A stretch of DNA of 33,710 nucleotides from Ruminococcaceae bacterium UBA6353 (GCA_002437905.1 DJRT01000015.1:11657-45366), one strand, 5' to 3'; numbered from the stretch's first letter, positions 1 to 8,897 are shown. Program-made: numbers and translations. Notes: generated from the sequence alone by a model not told the origin.

Positions 1-1071
<1,071 letters not shown>

Positions 1072-1097
1072 ACCCCACAACCTTTACAGCTGACATT

Positions 1098-1145
1098 TGC
1101 CCTGCGGGTGCGCCAAACAGACGCGTGCGCCCGCAGGGCAATTTC
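1098..1145 (+). terminator. Likely terminator of gdhA
   Basis: An 11-bp perfect stem (TGCCCTGCGGG pairing with CCCGCAGGGCA) is extended by about five weaker pairs and followed by a short ATTT tract. It sits 26 bases after the gdhA stop. The poor T-run makes it a weaker candidate than the others in this window. Confidence 0.6.
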
Positions 1146-1197
1146 GGTAGAAAGGAAAAATTGTTTCCCAAAACCGGAAAATATCCCGTTTTTCTTC

Positions 1198-1226
1198 TTG
1201 ACAAAGCGGCGACGGGATGGTAGAAT
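1198..1226 (+). promoter_or_regulatory. Promoter of the tandem tRNA-Ser genes
   Basis: TTGACA at 1198-1203 and TAGAAT at 1221-1226 are separated by 17 bases. The predicted start is about 12 bases before the first tRNA. Confidence 0.8.
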
Positions 1227-1244
1227 ACTATCCGTCAGCTACAC

Positions 1245-1331
1245 GGAGAGGTGTCCGAGCGGTTTAAGGAGCCGGTCTTGAAAACCGGTGACTCGAAAGA
1301 GCCAAGGGTTCGAATCCCTTCCTCTCCGCCA
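1245..1331 (+). tRNA. tRNA-Ser (anticodon UGA)
   Basis: The acceptor stem GGAGAGG pairs with CCTCTCC, followed by G and an encoded CCA. The anticodon stem is CCGGT/ACCGG with loop CTTGAAA, giving anticodon UGA. The long variable arm and the T loop TTCGAAT are typical of serine tRNAs. Confidence 0.96.
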
Positions 1332-1401
1332 CATTTTTCCGAAGCTGTCCACAATTTCATCGGATGGATCGGTCGGTCACCACGCCCGGTCTGTGCAACA
1401 C

Positions 1402-1492
1402 GGAGAAGTACTCAAGTTGGTGACGAGGCGCCCCTGCTAAGGGCGTAGGTCGGGTAACCGGCGCGGGAGTTCGAGTCTCCCCTTCTCCGCCA
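1402..1492 (+). tRNA. tRNA-Ser (anticodon GCU)
   Basis: The acceptor stem GGAGAAG pairs with CTTCTCC, then G and an encoded CCA. The anticodon stem CGCCC/GGGCG encloses CTGCTAA, giving anticodon GCU. A long variable arm and T loop TTCGAGT are present. It is probably cotranscribed with the tRNA-Ser(UGA) 70 bases upstream and shares the terminator that follows. Confidence 0.96.
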
Positions 1493-1526
1493 GAAAAAGC
1501 ACTTGCATTTGCAAGTGCTTTTTCAG
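1493..1526 (+). terminator. Terminator of the tRNA-Ser pair
   Basis: A perfect hairpin, AAAAAGCACTTGCA pairing with TGCAAGTGCTTTTT around a TT loop, starts one base after the CCA end. The T-run is on the + strand. Confidence 0.9.
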
Positions 1527-1532
1527 TTCTAT

Positions 1533-1590
1533 TCGCCTATGGCGAGTGTTATTGCTTCGCAGGGATATTCGGCTTCGCCGAGGGATATTG
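1533..1590. repeat. Small array of mini-hairpins alternating with GGGATATT-like words
   Basis: Three short hairpins lie in a row: TCGCC/GGCGA at 1533-1545, TGC/GCA around TTC at 1553-1561, and TCGGC/GCCGA around TTC at 1569-1581. They are separated by GTGTTATT (1546) and two copies of GGGATATT (1562 and 1582), spaced 16-20 bases. There is no reading frame here. The rest of 1525-1714 holds only the following terminator. Function unknown. Confidence 0.5.
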
Positions 1591-1610
1591 TCTGCGGCAG
1601 TTGTGTAGAC

Positions 1611-1653
1611 AAAAAATCCACCGTAATTCCAGTGGAATTGCGGTGGATTTTTT
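1611..1653. terminator. Bidirectional terminator hairpin (copy 1 of a related pair)
   Basis: AAAAAATCCACCG at 1611-1623 pairs with CGGTGGATTTTTT at 1641-1653, and the inner bases TAATTCC/GGAATTG extend the stem. It lies downstream of the leftward flavodoxin gene and has T-runs on both strands. Its core matches the hairpin at 3219-3251 at 25 of 31 positions. Confidence 0.85.
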
Positions 1654-1714
1654 CATGATTAGTATCAATCTTTTGGTATGTGTTTCTTCTGCAAGCCGAA
1701 ATTCGAATAAAAAA

Positions 1715-2473
1715 TCACTTAATTCTTAATTGTTCAAAGCGGTAACGCGGCTTTCCGATACTCTTTTTCCCATACTCGATCGCCTCCGTCGGGCAGTAAC
1801 AGATACACGCCATACAATGCGTACAGTCCTTTCCCCACACGGGTTTTCCGTTATTGAGGCGAATGTTGTTCATCGGGCACCTCTTGGCGCATCCACCGCA
1901 ACCGATACAGGCGTCGCTTGCCTGAAATGCCGAAGCTTTCACAAAGAAACGATAGAAGATCGGATTTACCGGGCCGCTCATAAAGCGATCATAGAGGGTA
2001 TTTCGCGGCACAGAAAAACGCTGCCCTGCCTTGATATGGGTAATACCATCCACAATAGCCGATTCTGCTCTCTCAACAATTTTTTCGGCTTCCGCAATCT
2101 GCGGCGCGTTGAACATCGCAATATAGTTTTCCGGCATCAGGATCTGCGTAGTTCCCATATAACGCAGTTCCTTTTGTTTGGCAAGCCGACGGTTGTACTT
2201 TGCCGCATTTCCAATCTCGCCGCCGCAATCCATTACGAACCAAATGCGCTCCGCACCAACAAGCTTCGTTCCGGAAAGCCAACGGGAGACGATCCGCGGA
2301 ATTCGCCACGCATAGGTCGGAGTGACAACGATCACATCACGCCCTGTCTGTATCGGTGAATTGTCATTTGCTTTGATTTTTTCATTCAGATCAATCACTT
2401 CATCTGGCAATGCTTCCGAAATCCGCCTTGCGATATAGCGGCTGTTGCCGGTTCCAGAAAAACAAAAAAGCAT
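1715..2473 (-). CDS. EFR1-type flavodoxin/4Fe-4S ferredoxin fusion protein
   Basis: This is a predicted cytoplasmic electron-transfer protein combining an N-terminal flavodoxin-like FMN domain with a C-terminal bacterial ferredoxin domain. The start MLFCFSGTGNS holds the phosphate-binding loop (SGTGNS) seen at the beginning of this family. Two 4Fe-4S motifs occur near the C terminus: CIGCGGCAKRCP and CTHCMACICYCP. The open frame runs further upstream, but an ATG at 2473 fits the family start and has GGAGG 11 bases before it; an ATG at 2482 is only 2 bases from that site. Length is 252 residues, usual for the family. The physiological partner is unknown. Base composition is clearly more AT-rich than in the neighbouring housekeeping genes. 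It follows the membrane protein gene by about 50 bases and is probably in the same transcript. Confidence 0.88.
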   Translation of the reverse strand: MLFCFSGTGNSRYIARRISEALPDEVIDLNEKIKANDNSPIQTGRDVIVVTPTYAWRIPRIVSRWLSGTKLVGAERIWFVMDCGGEIGNAAKYNRRLAKQKELRYMGTTQILMPENYIAMFNAPQIAEAEKIVERAESAIVDGITHIKAGQRFSVPRNTLYDRFMSGPVNPIFYRFFVKASAFQASDACIGCGGCAKRCPMNNIRLNNGKPVWGKDCTHCMACICYCPTEAIEYGKKSIGKPRYRFEQLRIK

Positions 2474-2522
2474 ATTTCCCATTGCCTCCGTAAATTTCGC
2501 GCTGTCTGCTGCTTCGCGGATG

Positions 2523-3041
2523 TCATTTGACTCCGTAAAAAATGCCTCTTTTGAACGAGAGGTAAATTGGCAATCCCGAGGCAAAGTTCAAAAAGCCGCC
2601 AATGACGATCCATACCAGTTCGGATGAGACGCCTGTAATCACCATCTGCCATACGCCGATAATCGCCCCTGCTAATCCGGAATAAACCGTCATACCAAAG
2701 CTAAGATCCTTTTGCCGTTTTGTGGCCATTTCCTTTTCGTGTATTTTGTTCAGGTAAACAATATAGGCAACACCAAACAGGACAGCTGCCAAGGCAATGA
2801 GCGCCAGATAGTCCAATACATGATGAAAGCCGTTTCGGCAAAAGAAAAGAATGCCGGCGATCAGATGGAGGATCCAGCCAATATCATTGGCCAGCCCGAA
2901 TACCAGAAATGGTATATCCGGCATCATAGCCGTATAGCGGACGCCCTGTTTTCCTTCCTGCTGGAGCTGTTGGATGTGTTTTTCGGTTGTTTTTCTTTTT
3001 TTATGCAGAATTTCTTTTATCGTACCCATAGGAAACCACAT
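2523..3041 (-). CDS. Hypothetical four-helix membrane protein
   Basis: I do not recognise the family. The protein has a charged N-terminal part (KEILHKKRKTTEKHIQQLQQ), then four predicted membrane helices starting at PFLVFGLANDIGWILHL, HVLDYLALIALAAVLFGVA, SFGMTVYSGLAGAIIGV and ELVWIVIGGFLNFASGL. The C terminus is short and basic. The start is uncertain: ATGs at 3041 and 3029 are both possible, and the only purine-rich site (AGAAAGG) is one base from the first and 13 from the second. The 5' end overlaps the remnant cysteine-hydrolase frame by about 40 bases, which suggests a fused or rearranged gene start. It is likely cotranscribed with the flavodoxin protein downstream, perhaps as a membrane partner; that is inference. 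Confidence 0.6.
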   Translation of the reverse strand: MWFPMGTIKEILHKKRKTTEKHIQQLQQEGKQGVRYTAMMPDIPFLVFGLANDIGWILHLIAGILFFCRNGFHHVLDYLALIALAAVLFGVAYIVYLNKIHEKEMATKRQKDLSFGMTVYSGLAGAIIGVWQMVITGVSSELVWIVIGGFLNFASGLPIYLSFKRGIFYGVK

Positions 3042-3156
3042 ACCTTTCTCTGCTAACAGCCCAGTCAATCGCCTGATTGACGCGTTCAATGATTTCCCTG
3101 TAATTTTTTGTGATATCATTTTGAAGGTCGATCACGACCAATGCGCTGTTTTTCAT
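3001..3156 (-). pseudogene. Truncated isochorismatase-like cysteine hydrolase remnant
   Basis: The frame opens with ATG at 3156, nine bases after a good GGAGG site, and encodes MKNSALVVIDLQNDITKNYR. This matches the start of isochorismatase-like cysteine hydrolases, including the aspartate of VIDLQND that belongs to their catalytic triad. The match holds to about residue 41 (AIDWAVSRERYVV), then the sequence stops resembling the family and the frame ends at residue 51. Full members are about 170-220 residues and need a downstream lysine and cysteine, so this product cannot be an active enzyme. The break coincides with the start of the membrane protein gene in another frame. Confidence 0.7.
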
Positions 3157-3193
3157 CCCGCGTTTCCTCCATCGGCTCCGGTTTATCAAGCTC

Positions 3194-3223
3194 ATTATAG
3201 CATATTGAGCCTAAAAAAGTCCA
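3194..3223 (-). promoter_or_regulatory. Possible promoter of the flavodoxin island
   Basis: On the minus strand TATAAT lies at 3199-3194, and a weak -35 (TGGACT, 3223-3218) lies 18 bases further upstream inside the tRNA-Ser(GGA) terminator hairpin. The -10 is convincing and the -35 is not. Confidence 0.5.
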
Positions 3224-3251
3224 CCATAATTCCGATAGAATTATGGTGGAC
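3213..3251 (-). terminator. Terminator of tRNA-Ser(GGA) (copy 2 of the related hairpin pair)
   Basis: A perfect 14-bp stem, 3219-3232 pairing with 3238-3251 around CGATA, is followed on the minus strand by TTTTTT. It begins four bases after the tRNA end. The core is related to the hairpin at 1611-1653, with a compensating change in the stem. Confidence 0.88.
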
Positions 3252-3254
3252 CGA

Positions 3255-3347
3255 TGGCGGAGAAGGAGGGATTCGAACCCTCGAACTGCGATTAACAGTT
3301 ACACGATTTCCAATCGTGCGCCCTCGACCGGACTAGGCGACTTCTCC
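3255..3347 (-). tRNA. tRNA-Ser (anticodon GGA)
   Basis: On the minus strand the acceptor GGAGAAG pairs with CTTCTCC, followed by G and an encoded CCA. The anticodon stem CACGA/TCGTG encloses TTGGAAA, giving anticodon GGA. A long variable arm and T loop TTCGAAT are present. Confidence 0.96.
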
Positions 3348-3392
3348 ATACAACGCTATTCAAAAAATGTACGCTCTCTCAAGCGCTCAGTT

Positions 3393-3421
3393 ATTATACT
3401 GAATTTCGTGCCGTTTGTCAA
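3393..3421 (-). promoter_or_regulatory. Promoter of tRNA-Ser(GGA)
   Basis: TTGACA at 3421-3416 and TATAAT at 3398-3393 on the minus strand are 17 bases apart, a full consensus promoter. The start would be about 40 bases before the tRNA. Confidence 0.88.
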
Positions 3422-3453
3422 GGCATATATGCAATATTTTTCCGTCATCATCC

Positions 3454-3490
3454 AAAAAATCTGAAAACCCGCCGGAAAAACCGGCGGGCT
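3454..3490 (-). terminator. Terminator of rarA
   Basis: CCCGCCGG at 3468-3475 pairs with CCGGCGGG at 3481-3488 around AAAAA. On the minus strand it is followed by TTTTCAGATTTTTT. It lies 7 bases after the rarA stop. Confidence 0.9.
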
Positions 3491-3496
3491 TTTCGC

Positions 3497-4765
3497 TCAC
3501 TTTTTCTTAATTTCCTGCCAATACGCTGCAAAGGATTGCTCCATCTTATTATCCCCCGGCGTATAGTACACGGTGCCGCGCAAAGCATCCGGCAGATACT
3601 GCTGCTGCACCCAATGCCCCGGAAAGCTGTGCGGATACTGATAAAACTGCCCCTTTTTCTCCACCTCGGCACCATCGTAGTGCTTATTCTGCAGCTGCCG
3701 CGGGATTGGGCCGCTCTTGCCGGCCTGCACATCTGCCATGGCAGCATTGATCGCGTTATACGCCGCATTCGACTTCGGCGCCTGACACACCAGCACCACC
3801 GCGTCCGCCAGCGGAATACGCGCCTCCGGCAGACCCACCTGCTGGGCAATATCCACCGCCGCCTTGACGATCGGCAGGATCTGCGGATAGGCCAGCCCGA
3901 CATCCTCGCTGGCGCATACCATCAGCCGGCGGCAGGCCGAGGGAAGATCGCCGGCCTCCAGCAGACGGGCAAGGTAATGCAGCGCCGCATCCGGATCCGA
4001 GCCGCGCATGGATTTCTGGTACGCCGAAACGATATCGTAGTGCTCATCCCCCGCCCGGTCGTACCGCATGGCACTGCGCTGCGCCAGCTGCCCGGCCGTC
4101 TGCGGTGTTACTGTGATGTTTCCCTCGTCATCCACCTCACCGGCCAGCACACACAGCTCCACGGCATTCAGCGCCTTGCGCACATCCCCGCCGCAGGCGC
4201 GGGCGATCTGCGCACACACGCCCTCCCCGACCGTAATATGCACGCTGCGCTCCTTTTCCAGCAGCTGAAATGCCCGCAAAACCGCTTTCTCCACCTCTTC
4301 CGGCTCCACGGCCTTAAATTCAAACACGGTGGAACGGCTGAGGATGGCATTGTACACATAAAAATACGGATTTTCCGTTGTGGAGGCGATCAGCGTAATG
4401 CGCCCATTCTCGATAAACTCCAGCAGGGTCTGCTGCTGCCGCTTATTGAAATATTGGATCTCATCCAGATACAGCAGCACGCCATTGACCGCCGACAGCG
4501 TGTCCAGCTCCTCCACCACCGCCTTGATATCGGCGGTGCTGGCCGTTGTACCATTGAGCTTATGTAGGCGCATGTCCGCCCGCTCGGCAATGATCCGCGC
4601 CACGGTGGTCTTGCCAACACCGGAGGGGCCGTAAAAAATCAGGTTGGGGATATTGCCGGAATCGAGGATCCGGCGCAGCGCCTTCCCCTCGCCCAAAATA
4701 TGCTTCTGCCCGACCACCTCATCCAGCGATGCCGGCCGGATACGGTCTGCCAGAGGTGCCGCCAT
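3497..4765 (-). CDS. rarA: Replication-associated recombination protein A (AAA+ ATPase)
   Basis: RarA (MgsA) is a clamp-loader-like AAA+ ATPase that acts at stalled replication forks with SSB. The 422-residue length is normal. The N terminus (PLADRIRPASLDEVVGQ) is typical; Walker A is GPSGVGKTT near residue 46, Walker B is LLYLDEIQ near residue 98, and sensor 1 is ASTTEN. The C-terminal part carries the tetramerisation region, including MRGSDPDAALHYLARLLEAG. The start has GGGAGGT eight bases upstream. A consensus promoter lies at 4836-4808 and a strong terminator follows the stop, so the gene is monocistronic. It is divergent from nth, which is also a DNA maintenance gene. Confidence 0.96.
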   Translation of the reverse strand: MAAPLADRIRPASLDEVVGQKHILGEGKALRRILDSGNIPNLIFYGPSGVGKTTVARIIAERADMRLHKLNGTTASTADIKAVVEELDTLSAVNGVLLYLDEIQYFNKRQQQTLLEFIENGRITLIASTTENPYFYVYNAILSRSTVFEFKAVEPEEVEKAVLRAFQLLEKERSVHITVGEGVCAQIARACGGDVRKALNAVELCVLAGEVDDEGNITVTPQTAGQLAQRSAMRYDRAGDEHYDIVSAYQKSMRGSDPDAALHYLARLLEAGDLPSACRRLMVCASEDVGLAYPQILPIVKAAVDIAQQVGLPEARIPLADAVVLVCQAPKSNAAYNAINAAMADVQAGKSGPIPRQLQNKHYDGAEVEKKGQFYQYPHSFPGHWVQQQYLPDALRGTVYYTPGDNKMEQSFAAYWQEIKKK

Positions 4766-4807
4766 AGGCCATACCTCCCTCTATCAAGTCAATGGGTCAA
4801 CATTGCC

Positions 4808-4836
4808 ATGATACTGCAAAACAGCCGTTTTGTCAA
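4808..4836 (-). promoter_or_regulatory. Promoter of rarA
   Basis: TTGACA at 4836-4831 and TATCAT at 4813-4808 on the minus strand are 17 bases apart. Confidence 0.85.
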
Positions 4837-4883
4837 GAATGTTTGTTCGGTGCTATCTTAAACACTTCTTAAGGTGCCCTCAC

Positions 4884-4912
4884 TTGTATCTTAAGGAACA
4901 TGCGGCTATACT
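4884..4912 (+). promoter_or_regulatory. Promoter of nth
   Basis: TTGTAT at 4884-4889 and TATACT at 4907-4912 are 17 bases apart, about 80 bases before the nth start. Confidence 0.75.
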
Positions 4913-5001
4913 GATACTGAAAATTGACAGCCGGTCGGCCATGTGGTATCCTGTAAGGCAGGAAATCCCCCTGTATATTCTGTATAAGGAGATACGACTG
5001 C

Positions 5002-5637
5002 ATGAACAAAAAAGACCGTGCCCTGCAAGCCATTGAGGCACTGAAAAAGCTTTACCCGGACGCCGTGTGCTCCCTGCGCTCCGATAATCCGCTGCAGCTG
5101 CTGATCGCCACGCGCCTGTCTGCCCAATGCACCGATGCGCGCGTAAACCTGGTCACACCGGCGCTGTTCGCACAGTTTCCGACGCTGGAGGCCTTTGCCG
5201 AGGCCACGCCGGAACAGGTGGGCGAATATATCCATTCCTGCGGCCTGTACAAAACCAAGGCGCGGGACATCGTCGCCATGTGCACTATGCTGCGAGATAC
5301 CTACGGCGGCGCGATCCCCGACACGGTGGAGGAACTGATCAAGCTGCCCGGCGTTGGCCGCAAGACCGCCAACCTGGTCTGCGGCGATGTATACGGAAAG
5401 CCCGCCGTGGTCGCGGATACCCATTGCATCCGCATCAGCGGCAGGCTTGGCCTGACCGACGGAACCAAGGACCCCTACAAAGTGGAGCTGCAGCTGAAAA
5501 AGCTGCTGCCGCCGGAGGAAAGCAACGCCTTTTGCCACCGGCTGGTGCTGTTCGGGCGGGATATCTGCTGCGCCCGCGCCCCCCACTGTGCCGATTGTCC
5601 GCTGGCTGAAGCATGTCCCGGGAAGGCAAAGCTGTAA
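5002..5637 (+). CDS. nth: Endonuclease III (DNA glycosylase/AP lyase)
   Basis: Nth removes oxidised pyrimidines from DNA and cleaves the abasic site in base-excision repair. The 211-residue protein shows the helix-hairpin-helix LPGVGRKTANLV with the catalytic lysine near residue 120, and the catalytic aspartate in VVADTH about 20 residues later. The C-terminal iron-sulphur loop has four cysteines spaced C-x6-C-x2-C-x5-C (CCARAPHCADCPLAEAC). The site AAGGAG lies 10 bases before the ATG. It is alone in its transcript and converges on the next gene with a 12-base gap; I see no strong terminator between them. Confidence 0.97.
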   Translation: MNKKDRALQAIEALKKLYPDAVCSLRSDNPLQLLIATRLSAQCTDARVNLVTPALFAQFPTLEAFAEATPEQVGEYIHSCGLYKTKARDIVAMCTMLRDTYGGAIPDTVEELIKLPGVGRKTANLVCGDVYGKPAVVADTHCIRISGRLGLTDGTKDPYKVELQLKKLLPPEESNAFCHRLVLFGRDICCARAPHCADCPLAEACPGKAKL

Positions 5638-5649
5638 AGTATATGCGCT

Positions 5650-6063
5650 TTACGCAGAACGGTGCAGCCGCGCTGCCAGCACACGGTAGCACAGCCGGTA
5701 CAACGGGCAGGCCGCGGCGCTGAGCACCAACCAGAACAACGAATACAGCAGACACACCTGCCCCTTGATATTGAACCGCATCCCGCTGTAATCCCACACC
5801 CCCAGCCGCAGCCATAAATTCAGGATGCTGCCGCTGACCAGCTCCACCGCTGTGATCGCCGCTGCACAGGCCGTACAGCGCAGAGCCATCGGCCGCCCCT
5901 GCAGGCGGCGGTGGATGCACCCGATCAGCTCAAAGCAGACGCCACCCACCAGAAACATGCTCCAGTGGGTACGCCCCCGCCAAAGCAGCTCGATCATGTT
6001 ATATCCCAGGCCGCCGACAGCGGTCAGTTCGGCATGCAGCTCCAGTTCCCGCAGCCCTTTCAT
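5650..6063 (-). CDS. CmpB-type putative ABC transporter permease (small membrane protein)
   Basis: The 137-residue protein resembles the ABC_trans_CmpB family of small multi-pass membrane proteins. The motifs ELVSGSILNLWLRLGVWDYS and FNIKGQVCLLYSLFWLVLS are characteristic. There are about four hydrophobic segments: NMIELLWRG to ELIGC, the stretch around ITAVELVSG, GQVCLLYSLFWLVLS and the region after it. The biochemical role of this family is not established, and the transporter name is historical. The site GGGGAG is 10 bases before the ATG. It is divergent from the large ABC exporter gene with a 92-base gap, and a functional link is possible but unproven. Confidence 0.75.
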   Translation of the reverse strand: MKGLRELELHAELTAVGGLGYNMIELLWRGRTHWSMFLVGGVCFELIGCIHRRLQGRPMALRCTACAAAITAVELVSGSILNLWLRLGVWDYSGMRFNIKGQVCLLYSLFWLVLSAAACPLYRLCYRVLAARLHRSA

Positions 6064-6155
6064 AGCGCATCCGCTCCCCTTTTTTGCGTTTTCTCACGGC
6101 TTAGCGTGACCGACGCGGGGGAAGAATATACACAAACCGTAAAGGAGAAAAATCC

Positions 6156-8897
6156 ATGCTTGAGGTACGCAATCTGACGAAGGTCTACCGCCCGAAAAAA
6201 GGGCAGCCCGTGACGGCAATTGACGATGTTTCCCTGCGCTTTCCGGCAACGGGCATGGTCTTTCTGCTGGGCAAATCCGGCAGCGGAAAATCCACGCTGC
6301 TCAATCTGCTTGGCGGGCTTGACCGGTACGATGACGGCGAAATTCGGATCAACGGCGTTTCTTCCAAAAGCTTCCGGCAGCAGCATTTCGACTCATACCG
6401 CAACACCTATGTCGGTTTCATTTTCCAGGAATACAATATTCTGGAGGAATTCACCGTTGGCGCCAATATCGCGCTGGCCATTGAGCTGCAGGGGCGCAAG
6501 GCAACCGATGCCCAAATCAACGCCATCCTGCATGAGGTGGACCTGGACGGCTACGGCAACCGCCGGCCAAACGAGCTTTCCGGCGGGCAAAAACAGCGGG
6601 TGGCCATTGCCCGCGCGCTGGTCAAGCAGCCGCGCATCATTATGGCGGACGAACCAACGGGCGCACTGGACTCCAACACTGGCCGACAGATCTTCGATAC
6701 GCTGAAAAAGCTTTCGGCCGAACGGCTGGTGATCGTGGTCTCCCACGACCGGGAATTTGCCGAAAACTACGCTGACCGCATCATTGAGCTGGCCGACGGT
6801 CATGTGATCAGTGACCTGACCTACACCGATGCAGCCGAGGAGACGAAACCCGGCCTGACCTATGCCGGAGACACGGTGCATATCGCCGGCGGCTACCACC
6901 TGACAGAGGAGGACCGCGAGGCGATCAACCGCTATATCGACGCCCGGCAGACCGGCACAGAGCTGCGCATCGGCTCCGCCACCGCCAAAAGGGGCACCCC
7001 CACCGACCAGGAGGCTATTCCGGCCGGTGACGGCAGCTTCTCCCCCATCCGCTCCCGCCTGCCCATGCGCAGCGCCGTGCGGATCGGCGCCAGCAGCCTC
7101 AAGCACAAGCGCATCCGGCTGGTGATCACCATTCTGCTCTCCTGCATTTCCTTTGGGCTGTTCGGGCTGGCCGATACCTTTGGCTCCTACAATCATATCC
7201 GCGCCTGCACCGATTCACTGCTGGACAGCGGTATCGGCTACGCCTCTGTCGGCAAGGAGCGCAGCGACAATGCCGAAAGCACCTATTTCTACGGCGGCTA
7301 CCACATCAGTGAGCAGGACATTGCCGCCATCCACGAAAACACCGGCGTGCAGATGCAGGGGGTGTACGCACCCTCAGGCTGGGATCTCAGCCTTTCCGGC
7401 CGGCTGTCGCCATCGGAAGACTTCGACACCTGGCAGAGCGCCGTGCTGGCCTCCGGCTTTAACGGGCTGACGGAAATGGACAATGACGCCCTGCAGCGCT
7501 TCGGCTACGAGCTGATCGCCGGCCGGCTGCCGGACGGCGGCCAGCCGGAGCTGGCTATAACCGCCTATGTGGCCGAAAGCTTCGTGCGGATGAATTACGC
7601 CGACGACGACGGCAAGGCCGTGAAGATTGCCGCAGCCGCCGACATGGTGGGCAAAAAGCTGAACCTCGGCGGCAGGGACTACACCGTGACCGGTGTAGTG
7701 GATACCCACTTTGACCTTTCCCGCTACCAGATCCTGACCGAAAAGACGGATAACACCCTCAGCACCGCCCAGCGTCTGGTACGCTATGCCCTGCAGTCGG
7801 AGCTGGATTATGCAACCTCCTCCAGCCTGCATTGCACCGCCTTCGTCGGCAGCGGGCACATCCGGGGGATCGCGGCAGAGGCCACCACCCTGCAGAGGCT
7901 GCAGCACCGCTATTTGTACTTCATCGGCCAGAACGACTGTGTGCTGGATCCTGCCTATATCGGCACGCTGGCCGACCTGAACAAAGCCAGCATCGTCTGG
8001 CTGGACGGCAATCCCCGCACGGCTCTCGGCGAAAAGGAGCTGGTCATCACCACCGATCTGCTGAATGACCGCGCGCAAACAAAGCAGGACACCGATGGCG
8101 AACCGGTTGACGCGACATCCTCCGCCGAGGAAACGACCGCCGCCGTCAGAGCCTGGCTGCAAACGGCTGGCAGCCTCAGGGAGGAAAGTCCCCGCGCCGA
8201 GGACGATGAGAACAACCCCATTGACGGCTATACCATTGTGGGCTATATTAGCCCGCAGGACGCTGAAGCATATCATCTGCAAAGCGCGGTCATCACCGCC
8301 CAGTCCCTGCGGGACTATCTGCTGAACGGCGACGAGGGACTGTACGATTTTGCCGTTGGTCCCATGCCCACCGAGCGCACCGCCGTGCATCAGCTGGTCA
8401 GCTACTGCTACACCGCGCGGGACAATACCCAGTTTGCCCTGCAGAGCGCTGTTACCTATGAGCTGGATGTCATCAATACCATGCTGGAGACCCTATCCAC
8501 CGTATTTTTGTATATCGGCATTGGCTTTGCGGTATTTGCAGCCATCATGCTGGCGAACTTTATCTCCACCAGCATTGCCTATAAGAAACAGGAGATCGGT
8601 ATTCTGCGCGCCATCGGCTCCCGCAGCAATGATGTGTTCCGGATCTTCTTCTCGGAAAGCTTCATCATCGCCGCCATCAATTTCCTGCTTTCTGCCATCG
8701 GTGTGGGCGTTGTCACCGGCGTGATCAACCGCTATATCCGGTCGGAGCTGAATGTACTGGTTACCGTGCTGCACTTTGGCGGGCGGCAGATCCTGCTGCT
8801 GCTGGCCGTCAGCCTGGCGGTGGCGGCACTGGCCAGCTTCTTCCCGGTGCGGCACATTGCCGCCAAGCGGCCGATCGACGCCATCCGCGACCGCTGA
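6156..8897 (+). CDS. MacB-type ABC exporter, ATPase fused to FtsX-like permease
   Basis: The 913-residue protein joins an ABC ATPase and a FtsX-like permease. Residues 1-220 hold the ATPase: Walker A GKSGSGKST (about 39-47), Q-loop FQEYNIL, signature LSGGQKQRVAIARAL, Walker B IIMADEPTGALD and switch VSHD. One membrane helix follows near residue 320 (LVITILLSCISFGLFGLA), then a long extracytoplasmic region of about 450 residues. The last 130 residues hold three helices (FLYIGIGFAVFAAIMLANF, FIIAAINFLLSAIGVGVV, ILLLLAVSLAVAALASFF). This 1+3 topology is the MacB/FtsX mechanotransmission fold, used to export peptides or lipids or to signal at the cell surface. No two-component system is adjacent, so the substrate is unknown. 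AAAGGAG lies eight bases before the ATG. Confidence 0.9.
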   Translation: MLEVRNLTKVYRPKKGQPVTAIDDVSLRFPATGMVFLLGKSGSGKSTLLNLLGGLDRYDDGEIRINGVSSKSFRQQHFDSYRNTYVGFIFQEYNILEEFTVGANIALAIELQGRKATDAQINAILHEVDLDGYGNRRPNELSGGQKQRVAIARALVKQPRIIMADEPTGALDSNTGRQIFDTLKKLSAERLVIVVSHDREFAENYADRIIELADGHVISDLTYTDAAEETKPGLTYAGDTVHIAGGYHLTEEDREAINRYIDARQTGTELRIGSATAKRGTPTDQEAIPAGDGSFSPIRSRLPMRSAVRIGASSLKHKRIRLVITILLSCISFGLFGLADTFGSYNHIRACTDSLLDSGIGYASVGKERSDNAESTYFYGGYHISEQDIAAIHENTGVQMQGVYAPSGWDLSLSGRLSPSEDFDTWQSAVLASGFNGLTEMDNDALQRFGYELIAGRLPDGGQPELAITAYVAESFVRMNYADDDGKAVKIAAAADMVGKKLNLGGRDYTVTGVVDTHFDLSRYQILTEKTDNTLSTAQRLVRYALQSELDYATSSSLHCTAFVGSGHIRGIAAEATTLQRLQHRYLYFIGQNDCVLDPAYIGTLADLNKASIVWLDGNPRTALGEKELVITTDLLNDRAQTKQDTDGEPVDATSSAEETTAAVRAWLQTAGSLREESPRAEDDENNPIDGYTIVGYISPQDAEAYHLQSAVITAQSLRDYLLNGDEGLYDFAVGPMPTERTAVHQLVSYCYTARDNTQFALQSAVTYELDVINTMLETLSTVFLYIGIGFAVFAAIMLANFISTSIAYKKQEIGILRAIGSRSNDVFRIFFSESFIIAAINFLLSAIGVGVVTGVINRYIRSELNVLVTVLHFGGRQILLLLAVSLAVAALASFFPVRHIAAKRPIDAIRDR

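Noticed and set aside
1251..1448. A 65-residue open frame over the tRNA-Ser pair
   Set aside because: It lies across two complete tRNA genes and is not a protein gene.
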